Shown: piece by piece, positions 26,429-33,539 of the stretch
Layout of the letters: each line of letters begins with the position of its first letter
Position numbering within the stretch: position 1 is the stretch's first letter
Assembly (NCBI GenBank): GCA_937900485.1
Contig: CALCEL010000060.1
Span: 1-33,539, forward strand
Source: an uncultured Prevotellaceae bacterium
GTDB lineage: Bacteria > Bacteroidota > Bacteroidia > Bacteroidales > Bacteroidaceae
Direction: 5' to 3'
DNA: 33,539 nucleotides
Position numbers and translations under genes: made by a program
Notes under the pieces: model-generated
Databases searched by the model: none
What the model saw: the letters and a program-made list of their open reading frames with translations, nothing else
What the model was told of the DNA's origin: nothing

Positions 26429-27820
26429 ATGAGAAAGGAAAAAATGATAAGTGCCGCTTTGACGGCTTTGGTAGTTGCGGGAGGCGTCAGCTCCTGCTCT
26501 GATGATTCTAATGACACTCCACAGGTGAAGACAGAGACAAGTGCGGACTGCCACCTCGACCTGCTCGTCAGCGTGGGTGCCACTACGGGTATGTCATCAA
26601 CTGGTGTGAAAGGTACGTATATACGAAGCGTGAGCCTCGAGTCAATAGAGGACTCAACTTATGAGGTGAGCTACGTGGGACTGGGCGCTGATATGGCAGA
26701 GTATGACACGGAGGCGATAATAAAAGGAGCGTACTATTACGAGGCGGCTCCGAAAAGCAATACGTGGTACGGAAAATATCAGGTGTCTAATACTGGTGTG
26801 ACAACAATCGCGCGACGCTCTTTCGGTGAGGCTGTCTTCCAGGCAAGAAAGTATACACACGCATGGGTGAGCGACGATGAGCTGGTGTTCATAGGCTCTA
26901 ATGTGGCGGCAGGTTCAGGAATGCTTCCTACTCAAGACGGATTGAACTATATCTATTGGTCACGCATCAAAGACCACGGTTCTCGCCTGTCTTTGGAGGA
27001 TGAGGGAATTCTTGACCTCACGTCTGCCACATACAAGTTTACAGGCGACAGCGTCACCTCTTTCAGTACCAGCGGTCTGGCGCAGTACAGAAAGTCTGAC
27101 GACATGATAATATACGCTTTCACAAACAAGGCGGTGTCAGAGAAGGCTATGTACGTGGCTTTCGTGAATGCGTCAACAATGCAGATCGTGAATGTGTACC
27201 ACGAGACACGTGTTCAGGAGATGAGTGGAACAGCGTTCGGAGAGCTGCAGCAGGATAAGATGTTCTTCGATGATGACGAGAACCTGTACATCTCATGCGG
27301 AACACAGATTCCGGGAACTTCAAAGACCACTCAACAGTATGGTTCACTCGTGAGAATCAACAAGGGTGAGTATGAGACTGACCAGAACTGGATCGGTATG
27401 AATACCACTGATTACGGTAAGATCCTGACTGCCGAGTATATAGGCGATAACAAGTGCGTGCTGTATGTCCAGGATCCTGCTAAGGCCGGACTGATCAGCT
27501 CAAACGATATTTACACAAAGGACTCTTGGGGACAGAATAACTTCAATAGCTTCTATTATGTGTATGACCTGAAGACTGGCGAGTATGAGGAGGTCAAATA
27601 TGAGGGACAGAGCTTGCCTGCCAGCTGCGGATCATTCACAGACCGCGTGTGCTATCTGAACGGAAAGGTGTACATCGGCGTGAACTCTGACGAGTCTGTG
27701 GCTACGCCTCGTGTCTACGTGTATGACGTGGCTACCAAGTCACTCACTAAGGGCGCCAAGATTGAGGGCGGTTACTATTTCGACCGTATGTCAGTCGTGG
27801 AGGGAGCTGTGAATAATTGA
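26429..27820 (+). CDS. DUF4374 surface lipoprotein, XusB-like
   Basis: This 463-residue lipoprotein has a signal ending GGVSSC (Cys23), followed by SDDSND, an acidic surface-export stretch. The body has repeated beta-blade patterns (for example DGLNYIYWSRIKDHGSRLSL, FFDDDENLYISCGTQIPG, and the late FYYVYDLKTGEYEEVKYEG and VYVYDVATKSL) consistent with the propeller fold of DUF4374. The family includes XusB, which binds siderophores at the surface and hands them to its receptor. The gene lies 9 bases behind the receptor gene and is followed by a terminator, so they form a two-gene unit. An inner-membrane PepSY partner (XusC) is not present nearby. Confidence 0.82.
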   Translation: MRKEKMISAALTALVVAGGVSSCSDDSNDTPQVKTETSADCHLDLLVSVGATTGMSSTGVKGTYIRSVSLESIEDSTYEVSYVGLGADMAEYDTEAIIKGAYYYEAAPKSNTWYGKYQVSNTGVTTIARRSFGEAVFQARKYTHAWVSDDELVFIGSNVAAGSGMLPTQDGLNYIYWSRIKDHGSRLSLEDEGILDLTSATYKFTGDSVTSFSTSGLAQYRKSDDMIIYAFTNKAVSEKAMYVAFVNASTMQIVNVYHETRVQEMSGTAFGELQQDKMFFDDDENLYISCGTQIPGTSKTTQQYGSLVRINKGEYETDQNWIGMNTTDYGKILTAEYIGDNKCVLYVQDPAKAGLISSNDIYTKDSWGQNNFNSFYYVYDLKTGEYEEVKYEGQSLPASCGSFTDRVCYLNGKVYIGVNSDESVATPRVYVYDVATKSLTKGAKIEGGYYFDRMSVVEGAVNN

Positions 27821-27883
27821 CGCACAGTCCGCATAATGTTCACGTGAGCGCATGAGATGACGTGGATAAGAGGATATGGTTTG

Positions 27884-27920
27884 ACCGCAATGCCTGATGA
27901 AGGGCATTGCGGTTATTTTC
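27884..27920 (+). terminator. Intrinsic terminator of the receptor/DUF4374 unit
   Basis: ACCGCAATGCC (27884-27894) pairs perfectly with GGCATTGCGGT (27903-27913), followed by TATTTTC and TTTT. It starts 63 bases after the DUF4374 stop. Confidence 0.8.
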
Positions 27921-28018
27921 TTTTGTCAACTCGTCAACGTGCTTTGCGTAACGTGATTGTTTGTCGGTAATGCTGTCTCAAAGTTTGAAAAATGCCTTTT
28001 TATGTCAGTCATTTTTTA

Positions 28019-28026
28019 TAACTTTG
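28019..28026 (+). promoter_or_regulatory. -7 element of the parC operon
   Basis: TAACTTTG is an exact consensus match 19 bases before the ATG at 28046. The -33 region is T-rich without a TTG. Confidence 0.5.
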
Positions 28027-28045
28027 CGCCAAAGACTATATTTCT

Positions 28046-30883
28046 ATGAGCAAAAAAGACGAAGACAAAGACTTAGAGAAGGATAAGATAGATGATTATT
28101 CTCAGGAAGAGACACTTGAGACGGAGGATGTTGATGTCCAAGAGAATGTTGACGAAGATGATAATGAAGAGGATGAGATAACGGAAGGTTATGAGATTGA
28201 AGAAAGTCAGTCCGCAGCAGGACTGCCTCCGAAGAGTGACTATGACCCAACAAGAATGACAGACAGTATCACTCACCACCTGAGTGGTATGTACCAGAAC
28301 TGGTTCCTCGACTACGCCAGCTATGTCATCCTCGAACGCGCCGTGCCTCATATCATGGATGGACTGAAGCCGGTGCAGCGAAGGATACTGCATTCCATGA
28401 AGAGGATGGACGACGGACGCTACAATAAGGTGGCGAATATCGTGGGTCATACCATGCAGTTCCATCCGCACGGTGACGCGAGTATCAAGGACGCACTTGT
28501 CCAGATGGGACAGAAGGAGCTTCTGATTGACCATCAGGGTAACTGGGGTAACATACTGACTGGGGATGACGCGGCAGCCGCAAGGTACATTGAGGCGCGA
28601 CTCAGTAAGTTCGCGTTGGATGTCGTCTTCAATCCTAAGACGACAGACTGGAAATTGTCCTATGACGGTAGGAACAAGGAGCCGATAGCGTTACCAGTCA
28701 AGTTCCCTTTGCTCATAGCGCAGGGAGTGGAGGGTATAGCCGTCGGACTCAGTTCCAAGATTCTTCCTCATAACTTCAATGAGATTTGTGACGCCGCTGT
28801 TAGCTATCTGTACGACCAGCCGTTCAAGCTTTTCCCAGACTTCCTGACTGGCGGCTCTGTTGACGTGTCTAAGTATAATGACGGACAAAGAGGCGGCAGC
28901 GTGAAGATACGCGCCAAGATTGAGAAAATCGACAATAAGACGCTCGTCATACGTGAGATACCTTTCAGTAAGACGGCGGAGTCGCTTATCGACACCATCA
29001 CGAAGGCTGTCGAGAAAGGTAAGATAAAAGCCAGAAAGATAGAGGACAATACAGCGGCAGAGGTGGAGATTCTCGTGCATCTGGTACCAGGTGTGTCAAG
29101 TGATAAGCAAATCGATGCGCTTTATGCGTTCACGGATTGTGAGATAAGCATCTCTCCAAACTGTTGCGTTATCGATGAGAAGATGCCAAAGTTCTTGACC
29201 ATCAGTGATGTGTTGAGAAAGTCGGTGGACAATACCAAAAACTTGATACGCCGTGAGCTTGAGATACGCAAGGGAGAGATACTCGAACAGTTGCACTTCG
29301 CAAGCCTTGAGAGAATTTTCATCGAGGAGCGTATCTATAAAGGAAAAGAGTTCGAGCAGGCTCCGGACATGGACCACGCCATCGAGTATGTCGACAAGCG
29401 ACTTGAACCGTTTAAGGACACGTTTGTCCGTGAGGTCACTCGTGACGATATCCTGCGTCTGATGGAGATTAAGATGGCTCGTATCCTCAAATTCAACAAG
29501 GATAAGGCGGATGAGGCTATCGCTAGGATGAAGGCGGACATCGCGGAGATTGACCGTGACTTGTCTAACCTCGTGGAGGTGACAGCTAACTGGTTCAGAT
29601 ACTTGAAGGAGAAATACGGAGCGGAGCATCCTCGTCTGACAGAGATCAGAAATTTCGACACCATACAGGCTTCGACCGTAGCCGAGGCAAACCAGAAACT
29701 TTACATCAACAGAGCTGACGGGTTCATCGGAACGAGTCTGAAAAAAGATGAGTTTGTATGTAACTGCTCTGACATTGACGACATCATATTGTTCTACCGT
29801 GACGGAACATACAAGGTGGTGAAGGTTACGGATAAGCTTTTCATTGGTGAGACAGAGAAGAGTAAGAAGGAAAAGAGAAAGGCCGAGGTGCTGCATATCG
29901 CTGTGTTCAAGAAGAACGACGAGCGTACCATCTATAACGTTTGCTACAAGGATGGCGCCACGGGTGTCACGTATATCAAACGTTTCAACGTGACCACGCT
30001 GACACGAGACCGTGAGTATGACGTCACTACGGGAACACCGAAGAGCAAGATAACATACTTCTCGGCTAACGCTAATGGTGAGGCGGAGATAATAAGAGTA
30101 ATCCTTAAGCCAAACGAGAAGTCTAAGATTAAAAAGATGACCTTCGACAAGGATTTCTCAGAGGTGGCGATAAAAGGACGCGCGTCTCGAGGAAACCAGC
30201 TGACGAAGAATGAGATATATAGGATTCAGTTGAAGGCGCATGGCGGCAGTACGCTCGGTGGCAGAAAGGTGTGGTACGACCGTGACGTACAGCGACTGAA
30301 TTACGATGAGCATGGTGAGTATCTGGGCGAGTTCCATAATGATGACCTGATTCTCGTCATACTCGATAACGGAGAGTTCTATACGACGAACTTCGACGTG
30401 AACAACCATTATGAGCAGAATATCTACCGCATAGAGAAGTATAAGCGTAACAAGGTGTGGACAGCCGTGCTGTGGGATGCTGATAACCAGAATATGCCTT
30501 ATGTCAAGAGGTTTGTTATGGATGCCTCATCCAAGAAACAGAATTATCTGGGTGACAATGCTGACAGCAAGCTTATAATGCTCACTGACACAGCCTACCC
30601 GAGACTGCTCATTAAGTACAACGACCCGAATGTGGAACGTCCGGACGAGGAGATCGACGCGGAACAGTTCATTGCCGTCAAGGGATTCAAGGCGAAGGGA
30701 AAGCGACTGACCGTGTTGCCGATTCTGAGCGTCACAGAGCTTGAACCGACACGTCTGCCTGAGCCGGAGGAGACACAGGAGGAGACTACGGACGATACGG
30801 ATGCTCATGATGTCGTGGATGAGGAAGAGAAGAGCGACAGCGATATCCGTGACGAGATAACAGGTCAGCTGAGGTTGTTCTGA
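28046..30883 (+). CDS. parC: DNA topoisomerase IV subunit A (GyrA/ParC family)
   Basis: This 945-residue protein is the DNA breakage-reunion subunit of a type IIA topoisomerase. The core opens with LDYASYVILERAVPHIMDGL and KPVQRRILHSMKRMDDGRYN, continues with GHTMQFHPHGDASIKDAL, and has the catalytic tyrosine at residue 181 in AAAARYIEARLSKF. A coiled-coil gate follows (about 400-500), and then a C-terminal beta-pinwheel region (about 540-890). Before the core is a strongly acidic stretch of about 60 residues, and after the pinwheel an acidic tail (EETQEETTDDTDAHDVVDEE). ParC is favoured over GyrA because no GyrA-box (QRRGGKG-like) is seen. The two following genes are close enough to be in the same transcript. 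Confidence 0.9.
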   Translation: MSKKDEDKDLEKDKIDDYSQEETLETEDVDVQENVDEDDNEEDEITEGYEIEESQSAAGLPPKSDYDPTRMTDSITHHLSGMYQNWFLDYASYVILERAVPHIMDGLKPVQRRILHSMKRMDDGRYNKVANIVGHTMQFHPHGDASIKDALVQMGQKELLIDHQGNWGNILTGDDAAAARYIEARLSKFALDVVFNPKTTDWKLSYDGRNKEPIALPVKFPLLIAQGVEGIAVGLSSKILPHNFNEICDAAVSYLYDQPFKLFPDFLTGGSVDVSKYNDGQRGGSVKIRAKIEKIDNKTLVIREIPFSKTAESLIDTITKAVEKGKIKARKIEDNTAAEVEILVHLVPGVSSDKQIDALYAFTDCEISISPNCCVIDEKMPKFLTISDVLRKSVDNTKNLIRRELEIRKGEILEQLHFASLERIFIEERIYKGKEFEQAPDMDHAIEYVDKRLEPFKDTFVREVTRDDILRLMEIKMARILKFNKDKADEAIARMKADIAEIDRDLSNLVEVTANWFRYLKEKYGAEHPRLTEIRNFDTIQASTVAEANQKLYINRADGFIGTSLKKDEFVCNCSDIDDIILFYRDGTYKVVKVTDKLFIGETEKSKKEKRKAEVLHIAVFKKNDERTIYNVCYKDGATGVTYIKRFNVTTLTRDREYDVTTGTPKSKITYFSANANGEAEIIRVILKPNEKSKIKKMTFDKDFSEVAIKGRASRGNQLTKNEIYRIQLKAHGGSTLGGRKVWYDRDVQRLNYDEHGEYLGEFHNDDLILVILDNGEFYTTNFDVNNHYEQNIYRIEKYKRNKVWTAVLWDADNQNMPYVKRFVMDASSKKQNYLGDNADSKLIMLTDTAYPRLLIKYNDPNVERPDEEIDAEQFIAVKGFKAKGKRLTVLPILSVTELEPTRLPEPEETQEETTDDTDAHDVVDEEEKSDSDIRDEITGQLRLF

Positions 30884-30916
30884 ACGAAATAGTAACATAT
30901 AAATAAGTGTTTCCAA

Positions 30917-31756
30917 ATGGACAGACCCGAGATTCATCTGTCAAAATTGTTAGTGACAGTTTTGTTGTTTTCACAGTCTTTGCTTGCATTCTCTCAGGAC
31001 GTAGCAGGGAGAACGGTAGAGTCGGAACATAGTACTCTGTTCGGAGTGGGTTCAGGTAGTGTCTACGACTCGTACCTGTCACCTTACAGCTATTCCGGAA
31101 CGGAACTGAGGGTGATACGTGAGACCATGAGAGGGACGAGGCTGATGGATGGACGTGTCAGTTATCACACGATGGTTGACGCCCACGCCTCACTTTTGGA
31201 AAACAGACCCGGCAATGTGAATGAGTATGCCGGTGGTGTGCGCTACAGCAATGCCTGGCTGTACGACCTGCGTGAGTTGGCATCGGGCGTGAACGGACTG
31301 AGCCTTTTTGCCGGTCCAGCCGTCAGCGGCTATCTCGGAGGAGTGTACAACGAGAGAAACGGAAATAACCCGGCTCAGCTGAAAACTGATGTGATGATTG
31401 ACGCCAAGGTTATGGTACGTTATGATTTCACCCTGTGGCGACGCGACATGCGTGTCACGTACCAGATGAACGTGCCGTTGCTGGGATGCGCTTTCTCACC
31501 TAACTACGGACAGTCGTACTATGAGCTGTTCAGTCTTGGCAACTACGACGGCAATGTCGTGTTCGCCAATGTGTTCAACTCACCGTCTTGGCGACATCTG
31601 TTGACTGTTGAGATTCCTACAGTGGTCGGTAACGTGCGTGTCGGTTATTGCGGTGAGTTCATGCAGGCTAAATTAAATAACCTGGGATATCACTCCTACT
31701 CGCACAATTTTATGCTCGGATGGGTGAAAAACTTCGGTTTTAGAAAGAGAAAGTAA
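30917..31756 (+). CDS. DUF3316 domain-containing exported protein
   Basis: This 279-residue protein has a signal peptide (about 1-27, VLLFSQSLLAFSQ). The rest alternates beta strands and turns, with HSTLFGVGSGSVYDSYLSPY and LSFLAGPAVSGYLGGVY-like segments (here LSLFAGPAVSGYLGGVYN), and ends with a strand-like NFMLGWVKNFGF, as expected for an outer-membrane beta-barrel or periplasmic beta protein. This matches DUF3316 proteins of Bacteroidales, which have no known function. It starts 33 bases after parC and ends 27 bases before the S41 peptidase gene, so it is likely cotranscribed with both. Confidence 0.78.
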   Translation: MDRPEIHLSKLLVTVLLFSQSLLAFSQDVAGRTVESEHSTLFGVGSGSVYDSYLSPYSYSGTELRVIRETMRGTRLMDGRVSYHTMVDAHASLLENRPGNVNEYAGGVRYSNAWLYDLRELASGVNGLSLFAGPAVSGYLGGVYNERNGNNPAQLKTDVMIDAKVMVRYDFTLWRRDMRVTYQMNVPLLGCAFSPNYGQSYYELFSLGNYDGNVVFANVFNSPSWRHLLTVEIPTVVGNVRVGYCGEFMQAKLNNLGYHSYSHNFMLGWVKNFGFRKRK

Positions 31757-31783
31757 AGTGTAACCAGTTAAATATAAGGATAA

Positions 31784-32812
31784 ATGAAATTCTCAGGACT
31801 GAATATTCTTGTAATTCTTCTCGCATTGCTCACTCTCACCTCCTGTGTCAGTGAAGATGAGTACGATAACTCGAAGACTGGCAACTTCGAGGCTTTGTGG
31901 AAGATGATGGACGAGCATTACTGTTTCTTCGACTACAAAGAGAAGGAGCTGGGCGTGGACTGGGACGAGGTGCATACACGTTACTCGTCTATGATTAATG
32001 AGAAGATGAGCAACGCGCAGCTGTTTGAAGTCCTTTGCAATATGTTGTCAGAACTGCAGGATGGACATGTGAATATCGGTGCGTCCTTTGACCTTGGTCG
32101 TAACTGGAGTTATTTCCAGGAGTATCCTTTGAATTACAACGACAGCATTGTCAATATATACCTCGGCAATGACTATTATATAGCCTCTGGACTCAAGTAT
32201 GTCATCTTGGACGATAATATCGTCTATGTCAGATGCGAGAGCTTTGAGACGTCAATAGGCGAGGGAAACATTTCCAACATGTTGAGTATGGTGGCACTCT
32301 GCTGTGGCATGATACTTGACGTGAGGAGCAATGGAGGCGGTCAGCTGACCAACGCCCATAGACTTGCCTCACGTTTCGTCGATGAGAAGACCTTGATAGG
32401 TTATGTGTCCCACAAGACAGGCAAAGGGCACTCGGACTTCTCAACCCCTGTGGCTGAATATCTGGAGCCGTATAACGGCTTACGATGGAACAAACCTGTG
32501 GTCGTTCTTACCAACAGGTCATGCTACAGCGCTACAAACGACTTCGTGAAATGTGTGAAGTCACAGCGCAACGTGACCATCATGGGAGATAAAACCGGTG
32601 GAGGCTCAGGCATGCCCTTCAACAGCGAGTTGCCTAATGGATGGTCGGTCAGATACTCCGCCGTGGTGTTCTATGATAGAGACATGAATCACACGGAGTT
32701 CGGCATTGAGCCGGACGTGCAATTGCAGTTGAGCGGCAGGGATACAGAAGTTGATAAGGACACGTATATTGAATCAGCGCGTGAATATCTTAAAAACATG
32801 ACCACTGAGTAA
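31784..32812 (+). CDS. S41 family peptidase, lipoprotein
   Basis: This 342-residue lipoprotein has a signal ending LTSC (Cys21), followed by VSEDEYD. An N-terminal helical part (FEALWKMMDEHYCFFDYKEK) leads to LQDGHVNIG with His95. The S41 core has CGMILDVRSNGGG and the nucleophile in NRSCYSATNDF; alignment by eye with E. coli Prc puts the catalytic serine at 249. Prc has a lysine 25 residues later, but here that position is glycine (GGGSG), so a Ser-His (tricorn-type) mechanism is more likely than Ser-Lys. No PDZ domain is evident between the helical part and the core. It is last in the parC-DUF3316 cluster. Confidence 0.85.
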   Translation: MKFSGLNILVILLALLTLTSCVSEDEYDNSKTGNFEALWKMMDEHYCFFDYKEKELGVDWDEVHTRYSSMINEKMSNAQLFEVLCNMLSELQDGHVNIGASFDLGRNWSYFQEYPLNYNDSIVNIYLGNDYYIASGLKYVILDDNIVYVRCESFETSIGEGNISNMLSMVALCCGMILDVRSNGGGQLTNAHRLASRFVDEKTLIGYVSHKTGKGHSDFSTPVAEYLEPYNGLRWNKPVVVLTNRSCYSATNDFVKCVKSQRNVTIMGDKTGGGSGMPFNSELPNGWSVRYSAVVFYDRDMNHTEFGIEPDVQLQLSGRDTEVDKDTYIESAREYLKNMTTE

Positions 32813-32829
32813 AAAAAACAGAGTCGTTG

Positions 32830-32859
32830 TTGATATTTGAAAAAAAAAACTTACCTTTG
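32830..32859 (+). promoter_or_regulatory. Promoter of tRNA-Leu
   Basis: TTG (32830-32832), 19 bases, TACCTTTG (32852-32859): a full Bacteroidetes consensus promoter 21 bases before the tRNA. Confidence 0.7.
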
Positions 32860-32880
32860 CACCCGATTCCGAATAATAAT

Positions 32881-32962
32881 GCGCCTGTGGCGGAATTGGT
32901 AGACGCGTTAGACTTAGGATCTAATGTCTCACGGCGTGCAGGTTCGAGTCCTGTCAGGCGCA
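32881..32962 (+). tRNA. tRNA-Leu (anticodon TAG)
   Basis: A cloverleaf can be drawn by hand. The acceptor stem is GCGCCTG with CAGGCGC. The anticodon stem is TTAGA/TCTAA with loop CTTAGGA and anticodon TAG at 32915-32917. There is a class II variable arm (TGTCTCACGGCGT), the T arm is GCAGG-TTCGAGT-CCTGT, and the discriminator is A. The 3' CCA is not encoded. It reads CUA leucine codons and, by wobble, other CUN codons. Confidence 0.95.
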
Positions 32963-32972
32963 CAAGTACCAT

Positions 32973-33005
32973 AACCCTTTAGCTTTTTAAGCTAAGGGGT
33001 TTTTT
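32973..33005 (+). terminator. Intrinsic terminator of tRNA-Leu
   Basis: AACCCTTTAGCTT (32973-32985) pairs with AAGCTAAGGGGTT (32989-33001) with one G-U, ending in a six-T run. Confidence 0.85.
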
Positions 33006-33146
33006 CATGCTCTGTAGGATCATTGCCCGACGAGAGTAGGTGCCTGGTTTCTCTTCTATGTGTGATGGTGGTTTAAAAAATTGACCCTCCTATGAACCAG
33101 TCACGGGAGGAGTCCAGAATGAATGAATATAAAATGAACAAAACCT

Positions 33147-33168
33147 TTTTAAGATAACTGTCTTAAAA
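33147..33168. repeat. 8-bp inverted repeat in the distal intergenic region
   Basis: TTTTAAGA (33147-33154) and TCTTAAAA (33161-33168) are perfect complements six bases apart. Around it, 33006-33321 is AT-rich and shows no gene. It may be an operator or part of the leader of a gene beyond the window. Confidence 0.3.
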
Positions 33169-33321
33169 GTTGTGCGAATATAACTTTTTTTTGTTTCTTC
33201 TCTCGTCTTCTTTAGGCAAATTGTTTAGAAAAGGTGTGATTTCTTAACAAATATTAATTGTTGTTGTCGTATGATTGTTTGTTTTAACAGTTTGTGAGTG
33301 ATGACTTGTTTTTGATTCCGG

Positions 33322-33406
33322 AAGTCATTTTTTTCGTTGTCACGTGTCAACGGAAAAAGAGGAGTTTCGGACAGTAAAAATTGGGGGTGCAGATAGGAAA
33401 TCTGGT
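33322..33406 (-). repeat. Intergenic repeat unit, copy B (about 85 bp)
   Basis: The reverse complement matches 21160-21243 at near 90% by hand alignment, with one extra A in an A-run. The flanks outside the block do not align, which marks both ends of the unit. From 33407 to the window end no gene is seen. Confidence 0.7.
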
Positions 33407-33539
33407 GATGTGCTTATGAGTGTGTATCTTATGGGTTAACCTATGTAGTCATCCCTCATAAAGCTCCTTTCCCGTTCACGCATACGCATAGCGAGAATTT
33501 GCAAAACACAATGACTGATTGTCAAGCCTATTTTGGTTC

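Noticed and set aside
29096..29896. Long open frame of 266 codons on the minus strand inside parC
   Set aside because: It is antisense to a strongly conserved gene, and its peptide matches no family I know; the length is a by-product of parC codon choice.
33063..33118. Possible hairpin around CCTCC/GGAGG near 33085-33115
   Set aside because: The arms pair over only about five bases with mismatches; not convincing.
1..33539. CRISPR array or prophage
   Set aside because: No regularly spaced direct repeats, cas genes, or phage structural or integrase genes are seen.

Overview
The window looks like chromosomal DNA from a member of the Bacteroidales, most likely Prevotellaceae. The evidence is the Bacteroidetes-type promoters (-33 TTG, 18-20 bases, -7 TAnnTTTG), the near absence of purine-rich ribosome binding sites, lipoproteins with an SSC-SDD start, a BspA-type leucine-rich-repeat protein, a NigD-like lipoprotein, DUF4859, DUF4374 and DUF3316 proteins, TonB-dependent receptors, and secreted proteins ending in a short 'xGRxx...KGIYI..KK' tail. 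The species cannot be fixed from the sequence alone.

Layout. 1-2100 (minus): an ATP-grasp enzyme, an esterase overlapping it by ATGA, and the first codons of tcdA, read leftward from one promoter. 2340-3200: a decayed IS630-type transposase. 3461-5950 (minus): a BspA-like surface protein with its promoter. 6147-8644 (plus): an ACT-domain protein, a PFL-family protein and a NigD-like lipoprotein. 8919-9177 (minus): no protein gene, but a promoter, four hairpins and an intrinsic terminator that together look like an unannotated small RNA. 9414-12326 (minus): a sensor-regulator built like a hybrid two-component system but without kinase and receiver domains. Divergent from it, 12520-17290 (plus): a secreted DUF6055 protein with an HExxH motif and one DUF4859 module, then a secreted protein made of about five DUF4859-like modules. 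17490-18007 (minus): a half-length DUF2156-like protein. 18028-21110 (plus): a secreted GH2-type glycoside hydrolase. 21032-21956: a repeat unit, a nested set of inverted repeats, a possible 47-codon ORF, and a cobalamin riboswitch with its promoter. 21957-27920 (plus): a BtuB-like receptor under the riboswitch, then a second TonB-dependent receptor paired with a DUF4374 lipoprotein. 28019-32812 (plus): topoisomerase IV subunit A, a DUF3316 protein and an S41 peptidase. 32830-33005: tRNA-Leu(TAG) with promoter and terminator. The rest holds no gene, only a second copy of the repeat unit and a small inverted repeat.

How the parts may work together. The kinase-less regulator probably controls the divergent DUF6055/DUF4859 genes, which would make 9.4-17.3 kb a self-contained secreted-protein locus of unknown substrate; this is the best candidate for an undescribed system. 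The 21.7-27.8 kb block is an outer-membrane nutrient uptake region: vitamin B12 uptake under a riboswitch, next to a receptor/lipoprotein pair resembling the XusA/XusB xenosiderophore pair but lacking a nearby XusC. All functional statements rest on reading motifs by eye; no database search was run.
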